From assembly GCA_052266715.1 (NCBI GenBank), contig JBQPRB010000006.1: DNA of 64,000 nucleotides, one strand, 5' to 3'. The position numbers and the translations under genes are program-made. Positions 8,187 to 16,620 of the stretch are shown here, piece by piece. Under the pieces are notes generated by a model, which had not been told where the DNA came from, did no database searches, and saw only the letters and a program-made list of their open reading frames with translations. Position 1 is the stretch's first letter, and the number at the start of each line of letters is the position of its first letter. This DNA comes from Jeotgalibaca sp052266715. Lineage in GTDB: Bacteria; Bacillota; Bacilli; Lactobacillales; Aerococcaceae.

Positions 8187-8672
8187 CTATCTAAATGTCT
8201 TATCAAATGACTCACTATAGATTCCCATCAATCTGTCTACGTCATTTTGCCAACTGATTGGTTCACCATTCACGATTTGTTCCAGCACCTCCAGACAGCC
8301 ATGCCATCCGGTAGCAGTATTTACAGCCCAAGATAAATCATCAAAGGTATGCGTAAAAATCATGTGACAGCCTTTGTCATGATTTTTCAACGTGATGTGG
8401 ATGAGCTCATCGCCTTCTTGAAATGAAAAAGTATGGGGAGCATCCAGTTCCGTTATAATTGCTTCAGATACTGTTCCTTCCTCGTCATCAAAACGGATAA
8501 CGCCACCCACCTTGAGTTCCATCTCACCCGTAGCACAGGGATACCATTCCTTAAAATCATCAGGATTCGTCAAGACCATAAAAACTTCCTCGGGGCAATA
8601 GGGAAAAAAACGCTCGAACCTTAACAAATACCGACCCTTTGATTCGTGTAGAGTTCCATAATCAGCCATCAT
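8187..8672 (-). CDS. SRPBCC / AHSA1-like domain protein
   Basis: 161 residues. The sequence RFERFFPYCPEEVFMVLTNPDDFKEWYPCATGEMELKVGG is typical of the AHSA1 branch of the START/SRPBCC fold, a cavity protein that binds hydrophobic ligands. The C-terminal part TATGWHGCLEVLEQIVNGE also fits this group, which often ends in a long helix closing the pocket. No catalytic residues can be named. The start at 8672 follows AGAGGAAAC; a second ATG is next to it. The gene stands alone, with hairpin array B acting as its likely terminator. Confidence 0.85.
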   Translation of the reverse strand: MMADYGTLHESKGRYLLRFERFFPYCPEEVFMVLTNPDDFKEWYPCATGEMELKVGGVIRFDDEEGTVSEAIITELDAPHTFSFQEGDELIHITLKNHDKGCHMIFTHTFDDLSWAVNTATGWHGCLEVLEQIVNGEPISWQNDVDRLMGIYSESFDKTFR

Positions 8673-8787
8673 GTTTCCTCTTTTCTATTTGAGATGACGT
8701 TTCCTTCTGATTTCATTATATAATAACTTGCGATAACGTGCCGTTGTGGCAACTTAAAAAACGGTCGTACCTTTCGAATGCCACCCA

Positions 8788-8879
8788 AGTTATGTCCGTT
8801 TTTAGTTTGAATGGGACATAACTAATGTGCAGCGTGAAAGTTATGTCCGATTCTGACGGATATTGGACATAACTTTTTG
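8788..8879. repeat. Tandem hairpin pair D (AGTTATGTCC arms)
   Basis: Two inverted repeats with identical arms AGTTATGTCC/GGACATAACT: 8788-8797 with 8814-8823, and 8839-8848 with 8865-8874, the second followed by TTTTT. Loops differ. A single hairpin with nearly the same arms (GTTATGTCT) recurs at 40941. The rest of the 423-base gap 8673-9095 shows no gene. Confidence 0.8.
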
Positions 8880-9095
8880 CAAACCTGGAACTGTGTCAAA
8901 GAAATTGATTGAGTGTCTGATCGGCTGATTTATTCTTTTCCACCTTGTGATATGAGGTGATTATGCTACCTAAAAGGTAAATTTCCTGAGGGCTATCAGT
9001 AGAGATTACGGTTAGGAAAATCCATAATAGAGTTAAGGTGAGAATGAGAAGTTAAAGAGATAGAGACTCGATATATAAAGGAGAATGAATGAGCT

Positions 9096-9824
9096 ATGAA
9101 AAATCCATTGATTAAAGCCAAGGCCAAGGACGGACAAGAAAAATTTAAAGGTGGAAAATACATCAAGAGTATCGTTTATGGTGGTTTGGACGGGATTGTT
9201 ACGACATTTGCGGTGGTGTCTGGTGTAGCAGGCGCATCTCTGGCTGTTCGAGTGGTGATCATTCTCGGTTTTTCTAACTTGCTAGCCGATGGATTCTCAA
9301 TGGCTGTAGGCGACTATCTTTCCAGCAAGTCAGAGAATGAGTATAATATGGGACTTAAACAACAAAAGAGGCGCGAACTGGTCGATAACTTTGATAATGA
9401 AGTAGAGAGTCTCATAGTGTCTTATGAAAATAAAGGACTCTCGAAGGAAGATGCTCAGACCATTGCCTATACGCTGGCTAAATATGAAACGCCTTTTATT
9501 GATCAAAAAATTATATGGGAACAGGGCAATAGCGAGGTCCTGGAAGGTCCACTGAAAAATGCTATTGTCACTTTCTCTTCCTTCTTTATTTTTGGAATGA
9601 TCCCACTTTTAACCTATGTTTTCTCCATGTTCCTGCCATTTATACATGATAATGCTTTTACAATTGCTTCGGTTTTAACAGGGATGACGCTGTTTCTTCT
9701 AGGAGCGTTGAAGTCCCGTATCACGCATTCAAACTGGATAAAATCCGGACTGGAGATGTTGGGCATAGGTGGTCTAGCAGCAGTTGCTGCTTACTTGATT
9801 GGTTTTATATTGGGAGGAATTTAA
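9096..9824 (+). CDS. VIT1/CCC1-family iron/manganese transporter
   Basis: 242 residues. The sequence KYIKSIVYGGLDGIVTTFAVVSGVAGASL is the conserved first helix of the VIT family, which moves Fe(II) or Mn(II) out of the cytosol. NLLADGFSMAVGDYLSSKSENEY marks the second helix and the start of the cytoplasmic metal-binding region (about 75-145). Three more helices fill residues 150-242. The ATG follows AAAGGAG with a somewhat long spacing. In bacteria these proteins usually export or store divalent metals. No metal regulator site was recognised upstream. Confidence 0.92.
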   Translation: MKNPLIKAKAKDGQEKFKGGKYIKSIVYGGLDGIVTTFAVVSGVAGASLAVRVVIILGFSNLLADGFSMAVGDYLSSKSENEYNMGLKQQKRRELVDNFDNEVESLIVSYENKGLSKEDAQTIAYTLAKYETPFIDQKIIWEQGNSEVLEGPLKNAIVTFSSFFIFGMIPLLTYVFSMFLPFIHDNAFTIASVLTGMTLFLLGALKSRITHSNWIKSGLEMLGIGGLAAVAAYLIGFILGGI

Positions 9825-9886
9825 AAACATAACGGTCCTTGTGATGGGGTAAAAAGTACTCATTTATGTAGTATTTTCATGCTGTG

Positions 9887-9915
9887 TTGAACGCACGTTC
9901 GTAAAGAGGTATAAT
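9887..9915 (+). promoter_or_regulatory. SigA-type promoter overlapped by a LexA (SOS) box
   Basis: TTGAAC (9887-9892), a 17-base spacer and TATAAT (9910-9915). The 14 bases at 9888-9901, TGAACGCACGTTCG, match the Gram-positive LexA consensus CGAACRNRYGTTYG at 13 positions. The box covers the -35 region, an arrangement expected for repression. It precedes the small membrane gene at 9998. Confidence 0.7.
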
Positions 9916-9997
9916 GAAAATATCACTTAAAGAGTGAGAAGTATATAAAACAAAAATTTTACGAAATCATTGATGTGAAGTAGGAAGGGCCGTTGTT

Positions 9998-10315
9998 GTG
10001 AAAAGAAAATTAAGGCGTTTATATAGAAAATACTGGAATGTTGCACTTCCTTTTGTATTAGGCTGGGTGGGAATCACGCCAGTGCAATACCAAACAGGTA
10101 AAAAAGTTTGGACAAGCAAGCCAGTGCGAAAGACTCGTAGAAAGACGGAAAAATTAATCAAAAAATCACTCCGCTATGTCTTTGTAGTTGGGTTGGTTTA
10201 TTATTTCATTCAAAATCCGGAAGATTTCAAACTGATGATAAACCACTTTATAGTGAATTTGACTGGGTTAATAGGAAAAGGATTCGCACTTATAACTGAT
10301 GTATTTAATGCATAA
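9998..10315 (+). CDS. Small basic membrane protein, probably SOS-controlled
   Basis: 105 residues from GTG 9998, preceded by AGGAAGGG. The N-terminus is strongly basic (KRKLRRLYRKYW), then a short hydrophobic stretch (about 15-27), another basic segment TRRKTEKLIKKSLR, and two further hydrophobic stretches (about 58-70 and 80-100). I do not recognise a family. The promoter carries a near-consensus LexA box and a terminator follows, so it is likely a one-gene SOS unit. Small SOS-induced membrane proteins in other bacteria (YneA, SidA) delay cell division. No homology to them is visible, so the same role here is only a hypothesis. Confidence 0.7.
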   Translation: MKRKLRRLYRKYWNVALPFVLGWVGITPVQYQTGKKVWTSKPVRKTRRKTEKLIKKSLRYVFVVGLVYYFIQNPEDFKLMINHFIVNLTGLIGKGFALITDVFNA

Positions 10316-10322
10316 CAAGTAC

Positions 10323-10370
10323 AGCCAAAACAATCTTTCGTCACGAAGGAGTGCTTTGGCTAATTTTTTT
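10323..10370 (+). terminator. Terminator after the small membrane gene
   Basis: Arms AGCCAAA (10323-10329) and TTTGGCT (10355-10361) enclose a smaller CTTTCG/CGAAGG hairpin and are followed by a T run. Confidence 0.8.
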
Positions 10371-10487
10371 GAAAACGAAATTGGATTTTATACGAGGATT
10401 CATAGTATAAATAGTGATCTTTCTGTTAAAATAAGAATATAAGTTCGTACTGTATTTATTTCATCTTTTACGGAAAGAGTGAAGATA

Positions 10488-12650
10488 ATGGCAGAGGATA
10501 ATATTCTAACAGGTTTAAACGACAAACAACTTGAAGCAGTGAAAACAACTGAAGGATATGTACGCGTGGTAGCGGGGGCCGGGTCAGGAAAGACCAGGGC
10601 GCTCGCACATCGTTATGCCTACATAGTGGAGTATCTCGGAATTGATCCGGACCATATATTATGCGTGACCTTCACCAATAAAGCTGCAGGAGAAATGAAG
10701 CGGCGCGTGACTGCCTTGCTTGGTTCAGGATATGACAATGGGTTGATTGTAACTTATCACGGTTTTTGTGTGCGGGTGTTACGAGAGGATATCCACCGCT
10801 TCCAGTTTCCCCGCCAATTTATTATTCTGGATGAAGAGGATCAAAAAGCTATATTGCGTGAAATATATGAAGAACTAGGAATGCGGTTAGAGAACAGGAC
10901 CTTCCGGAGTTTATTGTTGAAAATCGCGAAATTCAAAGAAGAGCTCGATTATGTCTATATGTTGGCTGATGTAGAAAATAAGATTGTCTTTGAGGAAACT
11001 GATACAGTGGAACAACAAGTCATCAAGAAGTATTTGTTGAAGCAAAAGAAAATTTTCGGGCTGGATTTCGATGATTTGATTAATTTTACCTTGGTTTTAT
11101 TCCAGGACTATGAGGAAGTGCTGGAAAAGTGGCAGAAGAAACTGCACTATATTCAGGTCGATGAATTCCAGGATAGCAGCGCCAAACAAATCGCGATTGT
11201 TGATTTGGTATCGAAACGAAACAAGAATCTCTTTGTGGTAGGGGATCCCGACCAAACAATTTACGAGTGGCGTGGGGCAAGACCGGAATACTTTGTTGAT
11301 TTCAATTTGCATTACCCAACCTGTAAAACGATAATCCTGAACGAAAATTACCGATCAACACCGGAAATACTCAACTTGGGGAATGCATTAATCAAGCAAA
11401 ATAAGTTGCGCGTGGACAAGGACATGTTTACCCGTAATCCTTCCGGGGTAAAAGTCGTGCATTTCCACGGAAAAAACGAATCCGAAGAAGTGAAGTGGAT
11501 TATTGAGCGTATACGTTATTTAGAAAAAGAGGGCGTCAATCTTAATGAAATCGCCATTTTATATCGGGCTAATTTTTTATCTCGCTATATTGAACAAGGA
11601 TTGATTAACGAAGGAATTGACTACACTATTTACGGAGGTTTCAAGTTTTTTCAACGTAGAGAAGTAAAGGATGCCCTGGCGTATTTGCGTTTGATTGCGG
11701 TTGGGGACGATTTATCCTTTCTTCGTGTCATAAATAACCCCAGAAGAGGAATGGGACCTCGCAAATTGGAAGTGGTACGCAAGGTAGCGAGTGAATCGGG
11801 ACTATCCTATCTGGAAGTGGTGGAACAATATCAGGGACAGGAATTTCTTTCGGATCGTGCCCGGAAATTTATCGAATTGATTTTGGATTATCAAGACCAC
11901 TACATAAACTATACCGTTTCTGATTTGTTGACGGAAGTATTGGAGAAATCGGGATACATGGCGGCGTTACGCCAGGACGGGGATCAGGAGCGCTTAGATA
12001 ACCTGACCGAGCTCATGAATTCAGTTGTTGCTTACGAGCGAGCCAACGAAGAGGAAGCAAGCTTACATGATTACCTGCAAAGTATTGCGCTCTATACCGA
12101 TTATGAGAAAGAACCAAACCACCAAAGTGTCAAAATGATGACCATTCATACAGCTAAAGGTTTGGAGTTTTCCTATGTTTTCTTGATTAGTTTCAATGAT
12201 GGAATTTTACCGAACGCTCGGTCCCTAGAACAAGGGAAGAAGCGAGCCTTGGAGGAGGAGCGTCGGTTGATGTACGTGGCAATCACGCGTGCGATGAAAG
12301 AATTCTATATGACTGAATCGGAAGGCATTGGCCAGAATGGAAAAAACAAGATTCCATCGCGGTTCATTTTTGAGATAAAGGAAAGTTTATTCGACCGAAT
12401 CGGTGTAATTGAGGAAGAGTTTATTCAGGAGAGTAAGGAGTATATCACTTTAACTAATTCCACCGTTCTAGGGGAAGCACCCGCAGATGGTTTTCAAGTG
12501 GATGAAGCCGTCGAACACCCCGTATTTGGTAAAGGAATCGTTAAAGAAGTAGATCCCTATAACCGGACGTATGCGATTCAGTTTGAAGGGGTAGAGATGT
12601 TGAAACCGATTAGTTTTGATTTTAAGCGATTGGTAAAATATAGTGGTTGA
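10488..12650 (+). CDS. UvrD/PcrA-family ATP-dependent DNA helicase
   Basis: Superfamily 1A helicase that unwinds DNA 3' to 5'. I prefer ATG 10488 (720 residues), which has GGAAAG about ten bases upstream; a GTG at 10479 is in frame but too close to it. Visible motifs are Q motif LNDKQLEAV, Walker A AGAGSGKT, motif Ia TFTNKAA, Walker B VDEFQDSS, motif III QTIYEWRGA, and motif V/VI HTAKGLEF and YVAITRA. The C-terminus (HPVFGKGIVKEVDPYNRTYAIQF) is the Tudor-like tail of PcrA/UvrD. Slightly unusual residues (DEFQDSS, YEWRGA) suggest a paralogue, not necessarily the housekeeping PcrA, which is normally next to ligA. Confidence 0.93.
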   Translation: MAEDNILTGLNDKQLEAVKTTEGYVRVVAGAGSGKTRALAHRYAYIVEYLGIDPDHILCVTFTNKAAGEMKRRVTALLGSGYDNGLIVTYHGFCVRVLREDIHRFQFPRQFIILDEEDQKAILREIYEELGMRLENRTFRSLLLKIAKFKEELDYVYMLADVENKIVFEETDTVEQQVIKKYLLKQKKIFGLDFDDLINFTLVLFQDYEEVLEKWQKKLHYIQVDEFQDSSAKQIAIVDLVSKRNKNLFVVGDPDQTIYEWRGARPEYFVDFNLHYPTCKTIILNENYRSTPEILNLGNALIKQNKLRVDKDMFTRNPSGVKVVHFHGKNESEEVKWIIERIRYLEKEGVNLNEIAILYRANFLSRYIEQGLINEGIDYTIYGGFKFFQRREVKDALAYLRLIAVGDDLSFLRVINNPRRGMGPRKLEVVRKVASESGLSYLEVVEQYQGQEFLSDRARKFIELILDYQDHYINYTVSDLLTEVLEKSGYMAALRQDGDQERLDNLTELMNSVVAYERANEEEASLHDYLQSIALYTDYEKEPNHQSVKMMTIHTAKGLEFSYVFLISFNDGILPNARSLEQGKKRALEEERRLMYVAITRAMKEFYMTESEGIGQNGKNKIPSRFIFEIKESLFDRIGVIEEEFIQESKEYITLTNSTVLGEAPADGFQVDEAVEHPVFGKGIVKEVDPYNRTYAIQFEGVEMLKPISFDFKRLVKYSG

Positions 12651-12675
12651 TTGTTTTTTTCAGAAAGGAGTAACT

Positions 12676-13569
12676 ATGAAAAACAAAGCATTACTAGCAG
12701 TTGTAGCCGGAATGTTTCTCGTAGCGTGTAACAACTCCGAAGTCACAGAACCGCCAACCAGTTCTGAAACTACGCTATCTAGCGAAGTTACGTCCGAAGC
12801 AGCCCCTATCTGGACATCGATGGAAGAAGCAGTCGTCTTCTACGAGGAAGCCATTATCCAGGACCTGGGTGAAGACTTGGCGAGCATCGAGTTGGACGGC
12901 GAGTTTTACGAACGTGAATCTTGGGAGTTGATCGAGAATACGGGCAATACGATTGTTCTTTCTTTCAAAAATATTGGTTATGGGGGAAGAAACCCGGTGG
13001 CGTTTATAAAAGAGGAGGAATTTACGACCATCACGTTTTACGAGGTCGACACCCCGTATCCGGAAAAACCTATTTCGAAACGCACGATCCGTAATACCGA
13101 TATGGTGACGGTCAGTAAAGAAGATCTAAAGCCGGTAGAAAATGAAAATTCGGCTGCGGATGAAGATTTGCTTTCCAGTTACTCAGTTCAGGAAATTGAA
13201 TATGCCCGGGTCTGGCTGGAAGTGATCGGGAATGTCGATGTGGAAGAACTGAATGTGACCTATATTTCGAAAGGTGAACCCATCAACGCGTATGAGCCGG
13301 CAGATAGTGCGACCTATCCCGAAAATGTGGTGGTGTTAACGGGAAAAATAATGGCTGATGGCAGCGTCATCTACAGTAGCAACGGTGACGGAAGCATCAA
13401 CCTTTATCAAGTGCCTTCTCACTGGCAACAAGGTGTTGTGCCAGCAGGGCAAACTATGTTGGAATACACGACGGATATCGCCAAAAATCCCGTTCGCGTT
13501 TCAATTAGCACCGGAAATGACCAGGATGTGGCTAAACTGATTGAAAAGCAGAATGTCAATGGATCATGA
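12676..13569 (+). CDS. Secreted lipoprotein of unknown function
   Basis: 297 residues from ATG 12676, directly after AAAGGAG. Residues 1-18 form a lipoprotein signal peptide ending FLVAC, with Cys18 as the lipidated residue. A Thr/Ser/Glu-rich linker (about 20-45) follows, then an acidic folded domain with alternating strands (TNTIVLSFKN-like stretches). I do not recognise the domain. The gene begins 25 bases after the helicase and may be read from the same transcript. Its acidic, repeat-free sequence suggests an extracellular solute-facing role but nothing more specific. Confidence 0.82.
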   Translation: MKNKALLAVVAGMFLVACNNSEVTEPPTSSETTLSSEVTSEAAPIWTSMEEAVVFYEEAIIQDLGEDLASIELDGEFYERESWELIENTGNTIVLSFKNIGYGGRNPVAFIKEEEFTTITFYEVDTPYPEKPISKRTIRNTDMVTVSKEDLKPVENENSAADEDLLSSYSVQEIEYARVWLEVIGNVDVEELNVTYISKGEPINAYEPADSATYPENVVVLTGKIMADGSVIYSSNGDGSINLYQVPSHWQQGVVPAGQTMLEYTTDIAKNPVRVSISTGNDQDVAKLIEKQNVNGS

Positions 13570-13712
13570 ATAAAGGGATTTTTGAATGTATTAAAGTAGG
13601 TGGCAACATTCTCTTCCTTGGTGAAGAGAGCGGTAAACGGGTAGGGTTGAGTGAAAGACAGCTTGACGTTTTGAAGGAAAAAAATAGGTCACGATTGAAT
13701 ATTTGGGAATAA
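13566..13712 (+). CDS. Possible small ORF coupled to the lipoprotein gene
   Basis: 48 codons beginning MNKGIFECIKVGGNILFLG. The ATG overlaps the lipoprotein stop codon as ATGA, which would couple translation. It contains no membrane segment and no known motif. A genuine small gene or an accidental frame are both possible; the ATGA overlap is the only positive sign. Confidence 0.3.
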   Translation: MNKGIFECIKVGGNILFLGEESGKRVGLSERQLDVLKEKNRSRLNIWE

Positions 13713-14223
13713 TTGAACGTCCCGAAGGCGATTCATGATCTTCTGCGTTTACCGCACGAATCAATAATTTTTAATTATCTAGAAGTCTGTGAAAATTGTC
13801 AGAAGATTAATTTTCGTGGGCTTTTTTGTCGTATATAGAAATACACTAACACTTTAAAATTTAACAATACCAACTCGGAAATAATGAGTAAGAGTTTTTC
13901 GAAAAAAATCTAGCTCAAATAAAAAATTATCACGAGTGGGAATAATTAATTGAAATTACTACTCGGAATCTTGGGTTGGAACCAGCTCAAGAATCCATTC
14001 AGTTTTCACGTTATTCCAGAAACAGGCAAATTCTGGGAGAATCACCAGAAATTACCAACAGGTTTTGCATAGTCCCTCAGATTTTTTGCAATTCTATTTT
14101 GATAGCGGATTCAATAAAATGAGTAGCATAAGAGGTTAACCGCTATCATTGATGTGAAAGATTACACAAAAACGCGATTTGTGTAATCAAAAAAATGCAC
14201 GAAGAAGCAGAGGAGAAAGAGAA
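13713..14223. other. Non-coding gap with regulatory-looking elements
   Basis: About 510 bases without a convincing gene. It holds an imperfect 15-base hairpin at 13965-13996 (arms starting GGAATCTTG and ending CAAGAATCC), a cre-like site TTGATAGCGGATTCAA at 14099-14114, an eight-base inverted repeat GATAGCGG/CCGCTATC (14101-14108, 14140-14147) and a perfect 11-base hairpin GATTACACAAA/TTTGTGTAATC at 14160-14188 just before the symporter gene. The last could act as a terminator or attenuator. The cre-like site departs from consensus at two positions. Confidence 0.45.
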
Positions 14224-15633
14224 ATGAGAAAATTTGGTGTTAAAGACCAAATCGGCTATGCATTCGGGGATGTTGCGGGCACAGTCGATACAGTTATGAT
14301 TGGTTATGTAATGGTTTTCTGTACGTATGTTTTAGGAATCAGTCCAGCATTTATGGGTTCCATGTTCTTATTCACAAAGTTCTGGGATGCCATTAATGAT
14401 CCAATTATTGGTTCTTTTCCTGACCGTTGGAAAATAGGTAAAAGTGGCAATAAATTCAAACCTTATGTAATGCTTGGATTAATCCCATTATCTTTATCTT
14501 TAGCATTCATGTTTTTAGATATCAGCAGTCAGTCCATGATGTTTAAATATATTTGGGTGACCGTTTTCTACGTATTGCATGAGATGGCTTATACATTAAC
14601 TTCCGTTCCTTACGGGGCTATGTCGTCGGTTATTACTTCGGATCCACTTGAAAGATCAAAACTTTCTCAAGCTCGTTCATTAGGGGCACAAATAAGTGGT
14701 CCAATCCTGATGACGATCGCACCACTTATCCTTTTCAATGATAACGGTGAATATATTCCTTCTGCATTTATGAAATTAGCAACGCTTTCTATTGCAGCTA
14801 TTGCAATATCTTACTTTATTTTAGTAAGCTTCACCACCGAACGAATCAAAGATACAAGAACACAAGAAGAAAAACCAAAATTTGAATACAAACGCCTCAT
14901 TAAACAAGTTTCACAAAATCGCCCTCTATTAGGTGTGATGTTCGCAACAATTGGAAACCTTTTCTTGGGTATGGGCTTCGCACAGTTAAATGCATATTTA
15001 TTCATCGAGTATTTCAAAGCTCCGAAATTAACCGCTACATTAGGATTCAGTAGTTTGATTTTGGTGTTGGTTATGTATCCTTTTGTTCCAAAATTAGTTG
15101 CTCGATTTGGAAAACGTATTACATTATCAGGCGCTATCATTGTTTCTCTCGTTGCCTATGCAGCAATGTTAATAGGTAACATACAAAATCCTTATATTTA
15201 CATTGGATTGTATTATCTTTCATGCGTTGGGACAGTTGGATTCTTCATGCTCGTATGGGCAATGGTCAATGACTGTATCGACTACCATGAATACAAGTTT
15301 GGTGAAAGAAATGATGCTTCCTTATTTTCCGTTTATGCCTTCTCACGTAAGCTAGGTAGTGCTTTAGGTGGTACTATCGGTTCTTACGCACTCGTTTTTG
15401 CTGGTTATGATTCTTCTCTATCAACACAAGCAATGGGTGTTGGTAAAAACATCTACATGATTTTAGGATTGATTATGGCAATTGGTGGAATCATGGAATT
15501 GATTGGAGTAGGAGTAATCTACAATCTGAAAGATAAAGATGTGAAGCATATTGCGGCTACATTGAAAGAAAGACGCGACGATGAAGATATGGCTGTTGAA
15601 ATTGAAATGGTTAATGTTCCTGTTGCTGAATAA
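14224..15633 (+). CDS. GPH-family (MelB-like) sugar:cation symporter
   Basis: 469 residues from ATG 14224; the longer frame from 14179 runs through the upstream hairpin. The start GVKDQIGYAFGDVAGTVDTVMIGYVMVFCTYVLGISP is typical of the glycoside-pentoside-hexuronide symporters, as are KFWDAINDPIIGSFPDRW (the D residues bind cation in MelB) and the LTSVPYGAMSSVIT stretch. Twelve membrane helices are expected. It is followed after 17 bases by an amidohydrolase, so the pair may take up and degrade one compound. Substrate is not evident; some GPH members carry non-sugar compounds. Confidence 0.92.
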   Translation: MRKFGVKDQIGYAFGDVAGTVDTVMIGYVMVFCTYVLGISPAFMGSMFLFTKFWDAINDPIIGSFPDRWKIGKSGNKFKPYVMLGLIPLSLSLAFMFLDISSQSMMFKYIWVTVFYVLHEMAYTLTSVPYGAMSSVITSDPLERSKLSQARSLGAQISGPILMTIAPLILFNDNGEYIPSAFMKLATLSIAAIAISYFILVSFTTERIKDTRTQEEKPKFEYKRLIKQVSQNRPLLGVMFATIGNLFLGMGFAQLNAYLFIEYFKAPKLTATLGFSSLILVLVMYPFVPKLVARFGKRITLSGAIIVSLVAYAAMLIGNIQNPYIYIGLYYLSCVGTVGFFMLVWAMVNDCIDYHEYKFGERNDASLFSVYAFSRKLGSALGGTIGSYALVFAGYDSSLSTQAMGVGKNIYMILGLIMAIGGIMELIGVGVIYNLKDKDVKHIAATLKERRDDEDMAVEIEMVNVPVAE

Positions 15634-15650
15634 TAAGGAGATGGATTTTT

Positions 15651-16553
15651 TTGAAAAAGATAGATATACATTTACACGTTGCTTATGACGGTCAGGAACT
15701 TGAATTCCAGGGCATGAAAATTGCGGATGGCGCAGCCATGAAGAAGTATATGGAAGACAATGGGATAGAGCATGGGGTTTTGATGTCCGGTTCTGAACAG
15801 TATTCGACCACTGGTATGGGATTTGGGGCGAATATCGATAATATTGCTTTAGCAAAAAAATACCCTGAAACCTTCTCGTTCCTTTGTTATGTGGATGTCC
15901 ACCAGCCAGAAACATTAAAGCAACGCCTGCGTCATTATCAGGAATTAGGTGCGGTAGGGGTAGGAGAGTATTCAGAAAATTATTGGCTAGATGATTCAAA
16001 GTTTGAACCCTTATTTGAAGCTTGTTCAGAACTGGATATGCCAATTCTTTTCCATATTTCACCTGAACAAGGGTACAATTATGGTGTCGCTGATCATGGC
16101 GGGTTACCGTTACTCGAAGGCGTTTTGGCAAAGTTCCCAAATTTGAAAGTAATTGGACATTCTCAACCATTCTGGTATGAAATTGGTGGGGATATGGCGT
16201 ATGACATCGAATCAAGAAATAATTATCCAGAAGGCTTGGTGAAAGAGGGTGGACGTTTAGTTGAATTGTTCCGTAACTACCCTAACTTATATGCCGACCT
16301 CTCCGCTAATAGCGCAGGAAATGCAATTATGCGTGATCCCGAGTTCGGCTATCGATTCTTGGAGGAATTTCAGGATCGTTTGATGTTCGCAACGGATATG
16401 GTTAGTGTCGATATGTATTTCCCGCTAGGAGATTGGTTGGACAATGCTGTAAATACTGGGAAACTATCTCAAACAGCTTACGCTAAAATAGTGCGCTACA
16501 ATGCAATTAATTTGTTGAAACTACCAATTAAAGAGAAAGTAACTTTTGCATAA
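15651..16553 (+). CDS. Amidohydrolase_2 family metal-dependent hydrolase or decarboxylase
   Basis: 300 residues starting with TTG at 15651, set by AAGGAG ten bases upstream; no in-frame ATG is near. The N-terminus KKIDIHLHV carries the H-x-H metal motif. Later come LFHISPEQG (His on strand 5), KVIGHSQPFW (His on strand 6) and MFATDMVSVD (the metal-binding Asp). This pattern fits the ACMSD-like amidohydrolase_2 family, whose members hydrolyse or decarboxylate small acids. Position directly after a GPH symporter and before an AraC regulator suggests a small catabolic unit of unknown substrate. Confidence 0.88.
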   Translation: MKKIDIHLHVAYDGQELEFQGMKIADGAAMKKYMEDNGIEHGVLMSGSEQYSTTGMGFGANIDNIALAKKYPETFSFLCYVDVHQPETLKQRLRHYQELGAVGVGEYSENYWLDDSKFEPLFEACSELDMPILFHISPEQGYNYGVADHGGLPLLEGVLAKFPNLKVIGHSQPFWYEIGGDMAYDIESRNNYPEGLVKEGGRLVELFRNYPNLYADLSANSAGNAIMRDPEFGYRFLEEFQDRLMFATDMVSVDMYFPLGDWLDNAVNTGKLSQTAYAKIVRYNAINLLKLPIKEKVTFA

Positions 16554-16562
16554 TATGATAAG

Positions 16563-16612
16563 ATAACGGTACAAAAGACAGTTTGTCTTCTGTATCGTTA
16601 TTTTTTGGAGGA
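16563..16612 (+). terminator. Terminator after the amidohydrolase gene
   Basis: A long hairpin starting ATAACGGTACA and ending TGTATCGTTAT with internal AGACA/TGTCT pairs, followed by a T run that touches the ribosome site of the next gene. Confidence 0.85.
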
Positions 16613-16620
16613 AGGAAAAA

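Noticed and set aside
15463..16215. 250-residue minus-strand frame opposite the amidohydrolase and symporter
   Set aside because: Composition rich in His, Ser and Pro, no family motif and no ribosome site; both plus-strand genes are well supported.
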